DNA of 64,000 nucleotides from Balanoglossus misakiensis (taxonomy: Eukaryota; Hemichordata). Made by a program: the position numbers and the translations under genes. The notes under the pieces are model-generated. The model ran no database searches. It was not told where the DNA came from and saw nothing but the letters and a program-made list of their open reading frames with translations. This document shows positions 1 to 11,159 of the stretch, in pieces. Where the stretch lies: positions 992,001 through 1,056,000 of the forward strand of contig CM082579.2 of assembly GCA_040954595.2 (NCBI GenBank), written 5' to 3'. Position 1 is the stretch's first letter. Each line of letters begins with the position of its first letter.

Positions 1-126
1 CCTGGGATCACTGGAGATCACTTTCCGAAGAGATCCCAACAACTTCCGGCCGCGCATCAACAAACTACACTCTGTGAAGGACTCAGAGCAAAAGAAGAGT
101 GGCCAGTACTTCTTCCTTGAAGACTA
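1..126 (+). CDS. C-terminal end of an unrecognised protein (partial, 3' terminal exon)
   Basis: The window opens inside a coding exon. Reading from base 2 gives 41 open codons ending in TAA at 124-126. The peptide begins [15 protein letters not shown] and ends with GQYFFLED. It is basic in the middle (many Arg and Lys) and acidic at the very end. The other two forward frames are less protein-like. I do not recognise the family. The start and all upstream exons lie outside the window. The gene converges on MCTS1, and AATAAA hexamers at 666-671 and 996-1001 could end its transcript. Codon assignment is moderately secure; identity is unknown. Confidence 0.5.
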
Positions 127-1160
127 ACATATCAGTCACCATATAGAGTCATTTCAGGGTATGCCACAAACATGCTTTAGTACACGAAAAGTTAAAAGAA
201 TGTCTCTCATGAATGGATGTAATTCTGAAAACTCACCTGAAGCCACAGCCATTTGACATCAGTGCGGTAACTCTTGCATACTGAAACCATAACATACTTG
301 AAATGATTGTCATTTAAAGTGACGATAGTGTAAAATGTTTTTATTGCGACACAGATGCTTCTTTTTTGAGGATCAAGGGACTTCCGATGAGATGAGAACT
401 GTTCTCATAGAGGGATAACGGAAGGTTCATCAGCCGGAGAACTTGCAATTTGTCTTGATGTACAACTAGAGTAACCATCAATTGTGAAGATCTCCTGCAT
501 GTATATGTATTCAATCTCCATGTATCAGTTTTAAATGAACAAACACATTAACATTTATTTTGGCCAAATACACAAAAGCATGTGTATGAGTAGCAAAAGG
601 CGTATTGTAAAGACAGTGGTAGTCAAGGTAAGAGTATTTATGTTTGTAAACATTTCAATATCCTGAATAAAAGCATAGATGCAATAGATCCCTGTATCTA
701 CGCCAGAATTGTTTTTGTAGTCAAACTTGTCAGATGCTAGGAACACAATTTCATAGTATGTATATGTGTGTATGCATGAGATTTCACTCTTTTCAACAAC
801 ACGGACTGCTTTCACATGGTGACATGAAGTTTTATTTACTGTAAAATTTTCACTGTACAGTTAGACTGTTCACAGCATACTTAACAATGCAGACAGAATC
901 AAGTATTGCCACACTAAAGGCAACGTACATCTTGTAGTATTGTATTGTCTCTCTCCATGAGCAAAGTGGAATTGTACAAATACATGTAGTTGGCGAATAA
1001 AGATATGCATACAATTGACAAACTTTCTATTTACATTAACTGAGCTTAAGCAACACTGGTGACATGTTGTAAGTACTACAAGTAGTTGGCTTTCTGTCTG
1101 CACATCTGAAAATCCACAGCATGGGTTCGCATAATCTACAACACAAGATCTCACACCTGA
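127..1160. other. Convergent 3' untranslated / intergenic region
   Basis: No convincing coding exon is seen. This stretch lies between the stop codon of the leftmost + strand gene and the stop codon of MCTS1, which converge here. AATAAA hexamers on the + strand occur at 666-671 and 996-1001. Reverse-strand AATAAA (TTTATT on the given strand) occurs at 831-836 and 554-559, either of which could end the MCTS1 mRNA. The two 3' UTRs may overlap. Confidence 0.5.
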
Positions 1161-2581
1161 CTATGCTTTGACATGCCATAGACCATCGTTGAGGTAATGG
1201 AGGTTTTCTACACCTATGCCTTTGTTGATCTCTTTGCTGTAAGGCAATAAGAAAAATCATTGTAAATGTCACAAGTAAATTGTGTTGATAGGGTACCTAA
1301 CTGAAGAAATCAGAACTGCATGATGCACTTTGAAAACTATAATTTCAGATATTTAACTTACATTTTATCTGCAGACATCTTCATAATACCTATGGCCAGT
1401 GCATTCTGTTTACCTTCTGCCATGATTGCCTGTGAAACAAAACTCGTCAAGGAATATAGTTACGTACTGTGTGTAGGTATCCATCAATGTAGAAAATAGA
1501 TGTGATTGGATGGATGAATAGTTGGACGGATGGACAGACAAACATGAAGAAAGAAACATAAATAAAGGTCTTACAAAGGATACAACTACTGTGTCTTTCT
1601 CTGCCGGTTGTAGAGTTGCACCTGGTGAAGTCAGACCAGGGCACATGATGTTTGCACCACTAAGTATGAAACGTATTGCACCTCTGTCTACTCGTTGATG
1701 TGGCAATATCATGGGATCTGAAATGAGGAAATCACTGAATTGTAATTTACAATCGAAACCATATTAATTCTAAACAAGAAAACATGTCCATTTCTTGGTT
1801 CATCTTCAGGAAATGAGACCTTCATGAAGTAGACACTGTAACTGATGAACTGCAGTCTGGAGATTAAGTGATGACTTACATTTGTGTAAAAGTCTTAGTG
1901 TAGGATAGTAAGGACCTTCTCTTTGTCTGAAGAATACTACTTCTGTACCTATCACAAAGATTTCTATGTGCTCATGACTGAAACAAATCAGAATTATGAT
2001 ACAGAATAAGCAATAGTGACAAAACACTTTATTTTTCACATCACAGGCCTTGTACTCAGAAAAAAAAAATGGACCCAAAGCAGCATTCAACCAGTGTCTA
2101 CATTACTTACCATTTGATAACCTTCAGTGGTTCTTTCTTGGGTAATATCTGTGATATATACGGCTGTATGTTTGGATAGAGTTCCACTACTTTACGACCC
2201 ATGTTCTTTTGAACAGAAGACTTCAAGGGAGTTACCCCTGAAACCTGTTCTTTCGGATCAAATCTGAAGAGAGAGAAAAATATACAAGAAAAAAAAAATA
2301 AAGGACAGAAATTCCTTCGTCCCTTCAATGTCATCCTTTAAATAGGAAAGACTTCTACTGCATCTGCAGTGCATGATAATGCGATACAGAGTCAGACATT
2401 GACAATCCGGAAGTCTGTCATGTCACATTGCATATTACTGTTTCCCATCCTTGATCGGTCAATCAGACTAGTTTGGATAATATACATGATTAAAGGATTT
2501 CACTAATTGCATTGATTTATTACCATAATCATCAACTGGGACATGTCAATGAACGAAATAGCACACTTACTTTTTAAACAT
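1161..2581 (-). CDS. MCTS1: MCTS1, malignant T-cell-amplified sequence 1 (translation re-initiation and recycling factor)
   Basis: Six coding exons on the minus strand join in phase: 2581-2571, 2263-2111, 1977-1880, 1717-1584, 1429-1362 and 1236-1161, giving 540 nt and 179 aa (human protein 181 aa). The first exon is only 11 nt and encodes MFKK, as in the human protein. All introns have GT-AG ends. Recognisable blocks are [18 protein letters not shown] in the N-terminal domain, then the PUA RNA-binding domain with [34 protein letters not shown] and the terminal [12 protein letters not shown]. In known systems MCTS1 pairs with DENR on the 40S ribosome to recycle tRNA and promote re-initiation after upstream ORFs. 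The gene starts 118 bp from CWF19L2, which is transcribed away from it. Nothing looks broken. Identity is very secure. Confidence 0.97.
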
Positions 2582-2699
2582 GCTGCTACTTCGCGATGTT
2601 GTAAGGTACTCTTTTGTGGCAGGGTGTACATATCATTATCAACAAATCGTCGCAAAATCTGTGACTGCATACCTTTTTACGCCAAGGCCGCAAATCAAC
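2582..2699. promoter_or_regulatory. Bidirectional promoter between MCTS1 and CWF19L2
   Basis: Only 118 bp separate the two start codons, which point away from each other. Both transcripts must therefore begin in or very near this interval. No TATA box is evident in either direction. The motif TTCGCGATGTTGTAAGG at 2589-2605 is the most CG-containing part. The shared promoter is inferred from gene spacing alone. Confidence 0.7.
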
Positions 2700-5600
2700 A
2701 TGGCTGCCCCCATTGACTTTCAAAGTTCGTGGAAGAAAGAAAAACAACGCCATGCACTAAGGGAAGCCAGGGAACACGTTTTGGATAAAGTAGGTGGATG
2801 GTCAATTATGCATCTAAACGTCATTATGCCATTTTGATCCAAAGTCCATTCTGAATGTGAACATTGTTATTCTTCATGCGTCTGATGATTACTTGTCCTG
2901 GCTGACTAGTTTACCAATGTTTACAATCCTGACACATTTACAGGCCAAGTCAAAGTATGAACAACGTGAACGTAAAAGAGATGAAGCCAAGCAAAGGGGT
3001 GATGATGTTTGGATGTTACCATCTGTCAACCAGAGGATAGAAGCTGAGGTTAGTATGAAATACATTGTATGGGGTGCTTATGTAATTCACAGTGAAGTTG
3101 GCCAAAAAGCAACCTGACTTGCAAGGTACGGTATTCTTATGCTGACAGAAAAAATATAGTCCAGACTTTTAGAGACACCCCACTTTGACAGAGTTCAACT
3201 TACTTACATCATGCAATGTGTATTTGTGTGTTTTATTTTCAGGGAGAAAGAATCAAAGCTAAGAAGCACAAAAAAGAGAAAAAAAGCAAAAAACACAAGA
3301 AGCATAAGAAACACAAGAAACAGAAAGCTAGTCGCAGTGACACTGGAGAAAACTCAAGTTCTGTAAGTCAGGCTGCAGGATCCCTACTGTTGTGTGGAGT
3401 GACCGTGATACAGCTCAGCTTCACTTACATGCGGAGTTGATAGGAAATAACTATGTAAACTATTTGTTCATTTGTGTCTAATTTCGACTTCCAGGATTCT
3501 GAAGATGGTGGTGAATGGGTGGAGAAAGCGGACCCCAAAACCACAAAAGATCGACCTTCCTCTCCCTCCTCTCCTGCCCCTCCGGTCAAAGGTCCGCAAC
3601 TCCCTCCTCCAGAATCACAGGTAAGCATCAAAGAGTTGAAATTTGAAAAGATATACCTGTAGTAGTTACACCGTAGAACTAATCTGGTTTACAAAAGAAT
3701 TCTTCAAGATATGCAAAATGAAATTTCTATGCATGATTTTGAGACTTTGTACACCGATATTTTTTTTCAGCGTGCAGACTGGATGAAGGAGGACCCTTTC
3801 TCCTTTGCTACGTACACACGAGATGATCTGAGAAAACACAAAAAAGAGAACAAAGAGATGCAGGACAAATGGAAAGATGTTTTAGACAAGGTTAGTGGAG
3901 GAAATTTCTTGATCCTTAACTGAAAGAATTTGAATATGAAATAACAAGGTGCATACCAGGGATAGAAAAATCTGTGGATGTTGACCTTTTAACATGAAAC
4001 GTTTTTTTTGTTTAATGCAAAGCCTGGAATGAGTACCCGTGAACTCAATCCATTTTGGAAAGATGGCGGCAAGGGACTCCCTCCAGAAAAGCAAGAGTCA
4101 ACAAAAAGAGTCGCTTCTGTTCCTGGCATTGGAGACAGAGGATTGTCGTGGTTGAAGAAGGCTTATCAGAGAGCCTGTGAGGAGGCAGAAGCAAAAGGCA
4201 GATCTCTGGAAGATGTTATGGCAGATCGATATGGGGTAAGATGGAGCTTTTGGTCTTAGTGTTGGAGATGATGAACAAAGAAAGTGTGAGAGTGCATGTA
4301 TATATTTGAGAGAGGGGGGAGAGATTTCCTTTTGGGCAACAACAGTGTCTTTGATGCACTTGATGTACTGGTATTAACTGAATGGATTTTATTCTTCCTT
4401 GCTACCAGTCAATGGAAAAGTTTCAAAAAATGATGACCGATGCAGAAAACGCTGCCAGTCGTACAGACACAAGAACTGAAAGGTCTCAAGATAGACGTGA
4501 TAGATACAGACCGCAAGACAGAGAAAGAGATGTTGGAAGAGACAGAAGTTCAGAGAGAGACAGACACCGAGATAGAGACAGAGATAGGAACAGAGACAGA
4601 GAGGGTTATAAACACAGAGATAGTGACAGATACAATGATAGACGAGATCATCGAGACACTGCTAGAAATAGAGAAGATGAAGAGAGTCCATCAAAGCGAC
4701 ACAGAGAATCAGCCTCTGCTGACAAACATAAGGACTCTGCCAGATATGCAAAAGACTCAAGTAAAAGTAGCTCTTCTTCTGGCAGTGGTGGACTGCTCAG
4801 TTCTTTTGGCAAGAAATTCATGCGACCATCTGAGTCGCTTGAAGAGAAAGAAATCCGGAGCAGGTCTGATAGGGCCAGTTCAGCAAGGGACGGTGACCTG
4901 CCACGTTGGAAAAACAAGGCATTTATTAAACCTTCTGAAGATTCTGATTCCAAAGTGAAACCTAGTTCAAGTAGAGAGTCTGCAGGAAATCCAGCATGGA
5001 AAAAGCCCAGCCAAGAACCTCCAAAGGCCACAGACAGTGCTGATATTGACGATGAGAGATTGGTCTCTGCCAGCAGTGAGAGTTCAGACTCATCCTCAGA
5101 GTCTGAAGAAGAGGAAAGAGCACCCTCGCTTGGAAAGATACTAACAGATAAGGAAATGAATGAACTCGGAGCAAAACTTGTGAAAGCTGAAATCATGGGA
5201 GATGAGGTGAGAAAATGTTCAGAAAATTGTATATATGCATACTTAGATAAACAGATGCATGTTCATGTTGTATTTACTGCTTTGTTACAAACAAATGATT
5301 TGATGGGTTTGTCTTTTCCAATGTATATTCAACAAATTCAGGAGATGGCAGCTGATATCAAATCACAGTTGGAGGCTTCCAGGAAAGCCAAGGAAAGTCA
5401 CGCACAGAGAATGGAAAAAATGAAGTCACAGCAGAAACCCAACAATGATGGTGAGGCTGAGGATGAAAGTGAGTTGATACTCACAAGAATGGACAAGAGT
5501 GGTCAGAGTTGGCCGGTGCAACAAACAACAAAATCTGAAGAGAGGAGAGGGAAAAAGAGAAGGAGAAAGAAGGTGAGATTTTATAGGATTTCATATTCTG

Positions 5601-7531
5601 TTTGACTGAAAGATTCAGTTGTGTGCATAGCCATGACGATCTTTCACATCAACACTCTTTGGATTTACAGTCAGTAAAGTGAATGATTTTTGGTGTGTAT
5701 GGATATGAATAATAGGCATTTTCCTTACAAGTCTATTTTTATCTCTGTTGTGATTAACATTTGTCATAAACTCCACTTAAGGTTGCAACCCATGACGTTG
5801 GAGGAAAACGAGAACGATACTTTGCTGACGATGACAGGTATGACTTGAAAGAAATGGTTCAGAGGGAAAAGATGAGTTCTGCAGAGGATCAAAACTCAAT
5901 GTTTGCAAGATTAGCTGGCAGGGTATGTACAGCAAGTCAACATTAAAGACTTTACCTTTAAAAAAATATATAGAGTTGGCCACTAACACAAAATCTCTGT
6001 ATTAATTTGTATATCATCTTCATGAATGTTTCTTTTCGTACAGTCCACAGAGAAGACAGACAGCGACTACTACACGTTGGATGACATGTTTGTGTCCAGA
6101 GCTTCGAAGCAAATGTCCCAGGCTGAGATGGAGGAAAGAGATCGTGCTAAAGCTATTGCGCAACAAAAACGACACAATGAACAGATTGACAAGTGTATTC
6201 ATTGCTTTGGCAACAAAGATATGCCTAAACATCTGATAATTGCCATTGGTCTCAAGGTAAAACTTGTTGAGTGTTTGCTGCAGCACTTTGGATCTGATTT
6301 TGAGATTTTTTCTTCCAAACTATTCTACAAAACCTGCCTGTCAAAAAGATGTATGAAACCAGCCATATCACATATCATTTTCTATTCATTAGGTATATCT
6401 GTGTCTACCAGCTACACAATCACTGACAGAAGGCCATTGTCTCATTATACCGATGCAACATTGTGTCTCTAGTACAGTCATTGATGAAGATGTATGGAGT
6501 GAAATCAAGGTATTTGGCCGCAGTGATAATCATTTATGACACATGCAACTGTGTTTCCCTTTGTGATGTATATGATATGTATTGAAAGATTGTCCATGAT
6601 GTACTGTACGGATATTACTTGACATGTGACCTATTAAATTGATTCTCATGTGATAAACCTCTTTTACAGATATTCTGCAAAGGTTTGACAAAGATGTTTG
6701 AAGAGCAAGACCAGGATACCATTTTCCTGGAAACCTGCATGAATCCCAAGACACACAGACACATGATCATGGAATGTATTCCAGTACCCAAGGAAGAGGG
6801 TGGCTTGGCTCCAATTTATTTCAAGGTAAAGTCATCTCCTATCTCGAGTTTCACAGTATTTGCATCCTTCTGTAGATTTTCACAGTCTTGATCCAATTCT
6901 GTGTTTGATTTCAGAAAGCTATCATGGAATCTGAAAGTGAATGGGCTCAGAATAAGAAACTGATTGATACAAGACAGAAGGACATTCGCCGATCTGTAAG
7001 TCCTGTTAGGATTAATTAATGATTGTAGTGTTATCTTACAGTAGTTAGCTTTAAAAGTCTGAATATTCTTCTTGTCATTTGTGAGCATTACAAGTACCAC
7101 TTGAAGCACAGCATTCATTGTGATTCTTTCTCATATACCAACAGGTTCCAAAAGGACTTCCCTATTTCAGTGTGCAATTCGGACTTGAAGGTGGCTTTGC
7201 TCATGTCATTGAAGACAGCCATACTTTCCCTCATTATTTTGGAAAGGTGAGTTTGACCCTATGTGTACTTGGCTTGTTGCTATGATCAAATCTGAACATA
7301 CTGGAGGGCTACCATGACAAGTTCGCTTTTTGAACTTCGCCATATGCTAATTCTGATTCTCCTTCATACACTGAATTTTTCCAGGAAATCATTGGTGGAA
7401 TGCTGGACTTAGAACCAAGGAGATGGAGAAACCCTCCGAAACAATGTTTTGAAGATCACAGACAGAAAGCTGTTGAATTTTCTAAATTGTGGAAACCATA
7501 TGATTGGACTCAGAAAATTGACAGAGAATAA
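2700..7531 (+). CDS. CWF19L2: CWF19L2, CWF19-like protein 2 (spliceosome-associated)
   Basis: Fifteen exons join in phase: 2700-2789, 2944-3048, 3243-3362, 3495-3620, 3771-3890, 4023-4235, 4409-5206, 5342-5572, 5782-5922, 6044-6256, 6393-6509, 6670-6825, 6915-6995, 7145-7246 and 7385-7531. The product is 919 aa (human 894). The order is: a charged N-terminus with [12 protein letters not shown]; a Lys/His run near residues 70-95; the conserved [17 protein letters not shown] near 195-210; a long Arg-Asp repeat in exon 7; then the two CwfJ C-terminal domains, with [12 protein letters not shown], the HIT-like [11 protein letters not shown] and [20 protein letters not shown]. The family (yeast Cwf19, Drn1) acts in late spliceosome and intron-lariat turnover in the nucleus. 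In the HIT-like motif the residue after the second His is Cys where human has His. An AATAAA hexamer overlaps the stop codon (7527-7532) and ATTAAA is at 7576-7581. Confidence 0.97.
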
Positions 7532-8753
7532 AGGGTTTCTCTTCTCCAGTGTATTCCATCACGGTCACTCCACACATTAAAGTTAATGCCACCAGTATCA
7601 TGTAATAATAGCCTGTTTTTCTGACATGTAGTGATGGGGGCACTGTTCAAATTGACTGCTTTGCCCCCAGCAAGCCAAGTTAATACATTGAACACTTTAA
7701 AAATCTTGAAAACTGGTCATAAGATACAGTTGTACGTTTATTTTGATTATGGCTTATAATAGGAATTAGGACAAAGATAATCAACACAATGATTACATGT
7801 ATAAATAATCAGTTTTATTTATATCCATCAAAGTGCAACACAGTCATGATAGCCATGGGATGCAACAACATGCATGTAAAAAGCAAAGCGTAAAAAAATC
7901 AATGGCTATCCAAAATTGCAGGTTATTCACAAAGAGTCACTTTTGACCTTAGTCCTGTTAGCAAAGACTAACTTAAAATTTTTTATGTACATGTACGGAC
8001 AAATATATTTACAATTTTTAGATATACAAAATATGACATTGTGGAATAATACACCACTGTTGATAATCAAAGATTGCCACATTATGGTGTGCGTTAACTC
8101 TTGTATGTTTGTATACAGGGTGCAAAATGTTGACTACGGTCTTTTGGGGGTGTAAATATTTGTGGAATTTTCCCTTCAGCGTTATTTCTGCCATCTGCAC
8201 CATTGACCTGATGGCAGGGGATTTCAGTTCATATCTGATGACTTCTCTGTCCTGTTCAATGGTCACAATATAAATGGCTAAACAGTTCCATTGGTTGATC
8301 TGACATGACAAGTGTGATTCAAAACTCCAGATTGACAAGAAGAGTTATTTCACCAAAGACAATATCACCATTTACAACTGGGTGATTTTTTAAAAATGAA
8401 CAAATTGCAATCCCGACAACAAAAATGAAACAAGGTGAGCTGGCAAAACTACTTTGAAATTTATATTAAAAACAAAGGCTCAATGCCTACAACAGAAATC
8501 AATACCCCCCTTTACCCTAGATTTACATTGGAGAGTTTGTAGAATTCCACCTATAAAAATTAAACATATTTTCAGAGCTTTCTTTGCAAATTGTGCAAAA
8601 GAAATTAGTGTGCATTTTGTAAATGACAAATATCCAGTGGATGGCCTCACACTAAAACAGTATTTGAGATAATTTCTGCTAATATTATCTAGCTACCAAG
8701 CATAAGTCAAAGTGTGCGTCTGAGTGTCAGTGAGAATAAGGCAGCTATGCAAG

Positions 8754-8766
8754 GTTGCTAGGTAAC
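8754..8766. promoter_or_regulatory. RFX X-box-like palindrome
   Basis: The sequence GTTGCTAGGTAAC fits the imperfect inverted repeat of an RFX X-box (half-sites GTTGC and GGTAAC separated by two bases). It ends 24 bp before the ATG of the short exon-like ORF at 8791. X-boxes close to start codons are characteristic of ciliary genes controlled by RFX factors. The functional reading is inference. Confidence 0.4.
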
Positions 8767-8790
8767 GAGAGTTGCTTTCTTGGTGTTGTC

Positions 8791-8904
8791 ATGGCATTGC
8801 AATCAAAGTGGAGGCAAACATTCTCAGATGAGTGGGCTCATGCAATGCAGATGCACCAAGAGAAAATTGATTCCTTCAAAGAACAAATGATAGTCTGCAC
8901 TAAG
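8791..8904 (+). CDS. Possible first exon of an unrecognised gene
   Basis: An ATG-started run of 38 codons (MALQSKWRQTFSDEWAHAMQ, then a charged helix-like stretch) ends exactly in phase 0 at an AAG|GTAAAT splice donor. Without splicing it would read 13 more codons to a stop at 8944. The composition (Trp, Gln, Glu, Lys, His; amphipathic) looks like a real protein rather than random AT-rich DNA. An X-box-like element lies just upstream. I could not find convincing downstream exons before the FBXO8 coding region on the other strand, so this is either the start of a gene with exons I missed, a very small gene, or a relic. Confidence 0.3.
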
Positions 8905-9806
8905 GTAAATTTATCTCAATATAATACCTTGACATTGCAAGCATAAATACTATTGCATTTACACACAGACAAAATCCAAGTGCACCCACGAAAGTGCTCT
9001 ATGGGTCAAAATACATGTACATTTTACATGTAGATAATTCACACATTTAAAGTGTAATATTGCATATAACAAAACTTACAAAAACGTCACTTCATAGTTG
9101 CTGTCAAACTTATAGTCTTTCTCAAATTGCTAAACCAAAGTTGACAATAGCACACATCTTAAAACTACACTACTCCAGAAATACGAGTGTGTATTTACAG
9201 TTCTAAAATCAATGTGAATACAAACAACAATTTGATTTCATTGGAACATAACTAAATAAATCATTCTCAACAGTAGGTTGTAATTATTCCAAAACTGCTA
9301 CACATTATCAGTCAGTGTAGGATTTAAATGGAAAACATGTATGTCAAGGTGTATGTGCGTGTCATCTAGAATCACATGTAGGTCACATGACAGTTTGTGA
9401 ACTGTGATCACGTTTGTCACATGACACTTTCAAGAAAATTACTAAGAAATTGGCTCACACTAAAACCAGAGATCATGTTCAAGGTTGTCTATTTGGGTGA
9501 CAGCAATGACAAGTCCAAATGTGCTTTCCTGACTTCATTTATAAAAAAAATTGATGATATGCTTTTGTATTTTCTGAGGTTTTGACAGGTTCACATGTAC
9601 TCAAACTTGCTGTCTGAGTAAAAGAAAGAATTTGATTTCCCAGATATGTGTTTTAACAACGATCTATCAAACTGTGTTACAATTTTTTGCCTGTTTTTTT
9701 TTCATGCGAGTTGGTAACATCTATTTGTTTTGTATAATGTGGCACATTCCTATATCCTACAGACGTCCATCTTTCACATTCCACCACTATGCTGTGCAGT
9801 TAAGAA

Positions 9807-11159
9807 TCACCACTTCTGTGGAGCGATGTGACCCACTAAATAGATGTTGTCATAGAGATGACCTGAGAGTTCATCATCCACACGTAAGGTAGCCTGTCGC
9901 ACATTACGGATGAATTCTCGTTTTGACATTTTGTTCTTGACATGGGGGCTGGTGAGATCGATGGAGAGCAGGAGTAGGGAATAACATAACACGTAGATTG
10001 TTTCTGTAAAAAATACAACAGATTTGTCAATATTTATTTTTTAAAGTATTCAAGTATCTATTTCATAGCAAAGTGGCCAGGCAGCCTACGTTGAAAAATT
10101 TACAGTATACAAAGAAAAGGCATTTTTAGAGGGAGGTGTAACTGACCTTCATTCAGACCACATTCTGGGTTGCACATGATGAACCTTGATGCAAATTTCT
10201 CAATCAGGGCATGTAACTCGCTGCCTCGCTGTTTCGGTGCATCAATGTTTGAAAAGAATTGTCTCAGTGCGTTGGCCAAGAACTTGTCTGCATAGTTGTG
10301 TAAACAGATCAGCTCATCCAGAACATCACGTCTGAAAAACAAGAAAATAAATTCATGCAAAGCTGACTGACAAGGCAAAGGATTGAGACATTAAAGCAAC
10401 AACTGTGGAATGTCTGACACCAAACAAATTGATTTCACCGACCATAAGTCCTCACCTTTGACTCACAAATTTTCTGACTTGTCTACGATCCAACCTGTTG
10501 GTTGAATTGATGAAATGAGCGATGGCCTTTGGTGTGTTATCCAGGATTTCTTTGCTGATTAGATACTCTATCCCCTGAAATGACAGAATGACGTCAATTC
10601 ATTGTTATTCTTTCACCACACCACTGTACAATGTATAAACTTACATGTACTAAGATTGATAGTACTAGAAGTCTCTTACCAGTCTAGGGTCAGCATTAAA
10701 TGTCAGAGTGCCTTCATCAAGTTCTAAATAGAGATTTCTGTACGAGAAATAGGGTTCATCTTTATTTCTGTATGCTGATACAATGCCCCACGTAGCTTTG
10801 CATAGTCTGCATAGACAAAAACAAAACAAAACAATGTGAAATAAACAGTGGTATTTCGAATTATATTTTCAGCTTGATAAGTGCCAATTCCAAATGTTCT
10901 CAATATGCAAATGAGGCACTTACCCACACCAGAGCATTTCATCATTGGCCAATGCAGCCCAAAACTGATTGACACACGCTGCCAAACACAGATCTGTTGC
11001 ACTCAGATTGGACAGTACAATGAGTCCTAACTCTGGTGGCAAGTGACTCAGATCGGGAAATTGTTCTTCCAGTTCCTCAAAAACAGTTTTCCGTCGAAGC
11101 ATCAAAGTAAAGTTCCCATTTGCCTGGTCACTTCTGATTTTCTTCAGTGTCTGCCCCAT
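9807..11159 (-). CDS. FBXO8: FBXO8, F-box only protein 8 (F-box plus Sec7 domain)
   Basis: Five coding exons on the minus strand, in phase: 11159-10924, 10806-10680, 10574-10456, 10331-10147 and 10003-9807, giving 287 aa (human 319). The start is the ATG at 11159, giving MGQTLKK like human MGQ. The F-box spans about residues 39-79 (LPPELGLIVLSNLSATDLCL). The Sec7-like domain follows, with DVLDELICLHNYADKFLANA and the signature SIDLTSPHVKNKMSKREFIR near the C-terminus. Human FBXO8 is a substrate adaptor of an SCF ubiquitin ligase that targets ARF6. The protein is shorter than human in the N-terminal linker. Residue 198 is Ser where human has the Glu that aligns with the Sec7 glutamic finger. 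The gene is transcribed away from CEP44, as in vertebrates. Confidence 0.97.

Larger units (their letters stand above)
7532..9806. other. 3' UTRs / intergenic region between CWF19L2 and FBXO8
   Basis: CWF19L2 and FBXO8 converge here. Apart from the short exon-like island at 8791-8904 (listed separately) I see no coding sequence. ATTAAA at 7576-7581 could end the CWF19L2 mRNA. A reverse-strand AATAAA at 7814-7819 could end a long FBXO8 3' UTR of about 2 kb. Repeated ACATGTAC-type palindromes occur near 7990, 9015 and 9594. Confidence 0.45.

Noticed and set aside
4440-4958. 172-codon ORF (Thr/Glu-rich) overlapping CWF19L2 exon 7
   Set aside because: It is a shifted-frame reading of the GAGACAGA-type repeat that encodes the Arg-Asp region. 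The true frame is fixed by splice phase and homology.
4648-5196. 182-codon minus-strand ORF under CWF19L2 exon 7
   Set aside because: Antisense shadow of the low-complexity coding exon. Its Ser/Leu-rich composition follows from the complementary codons.
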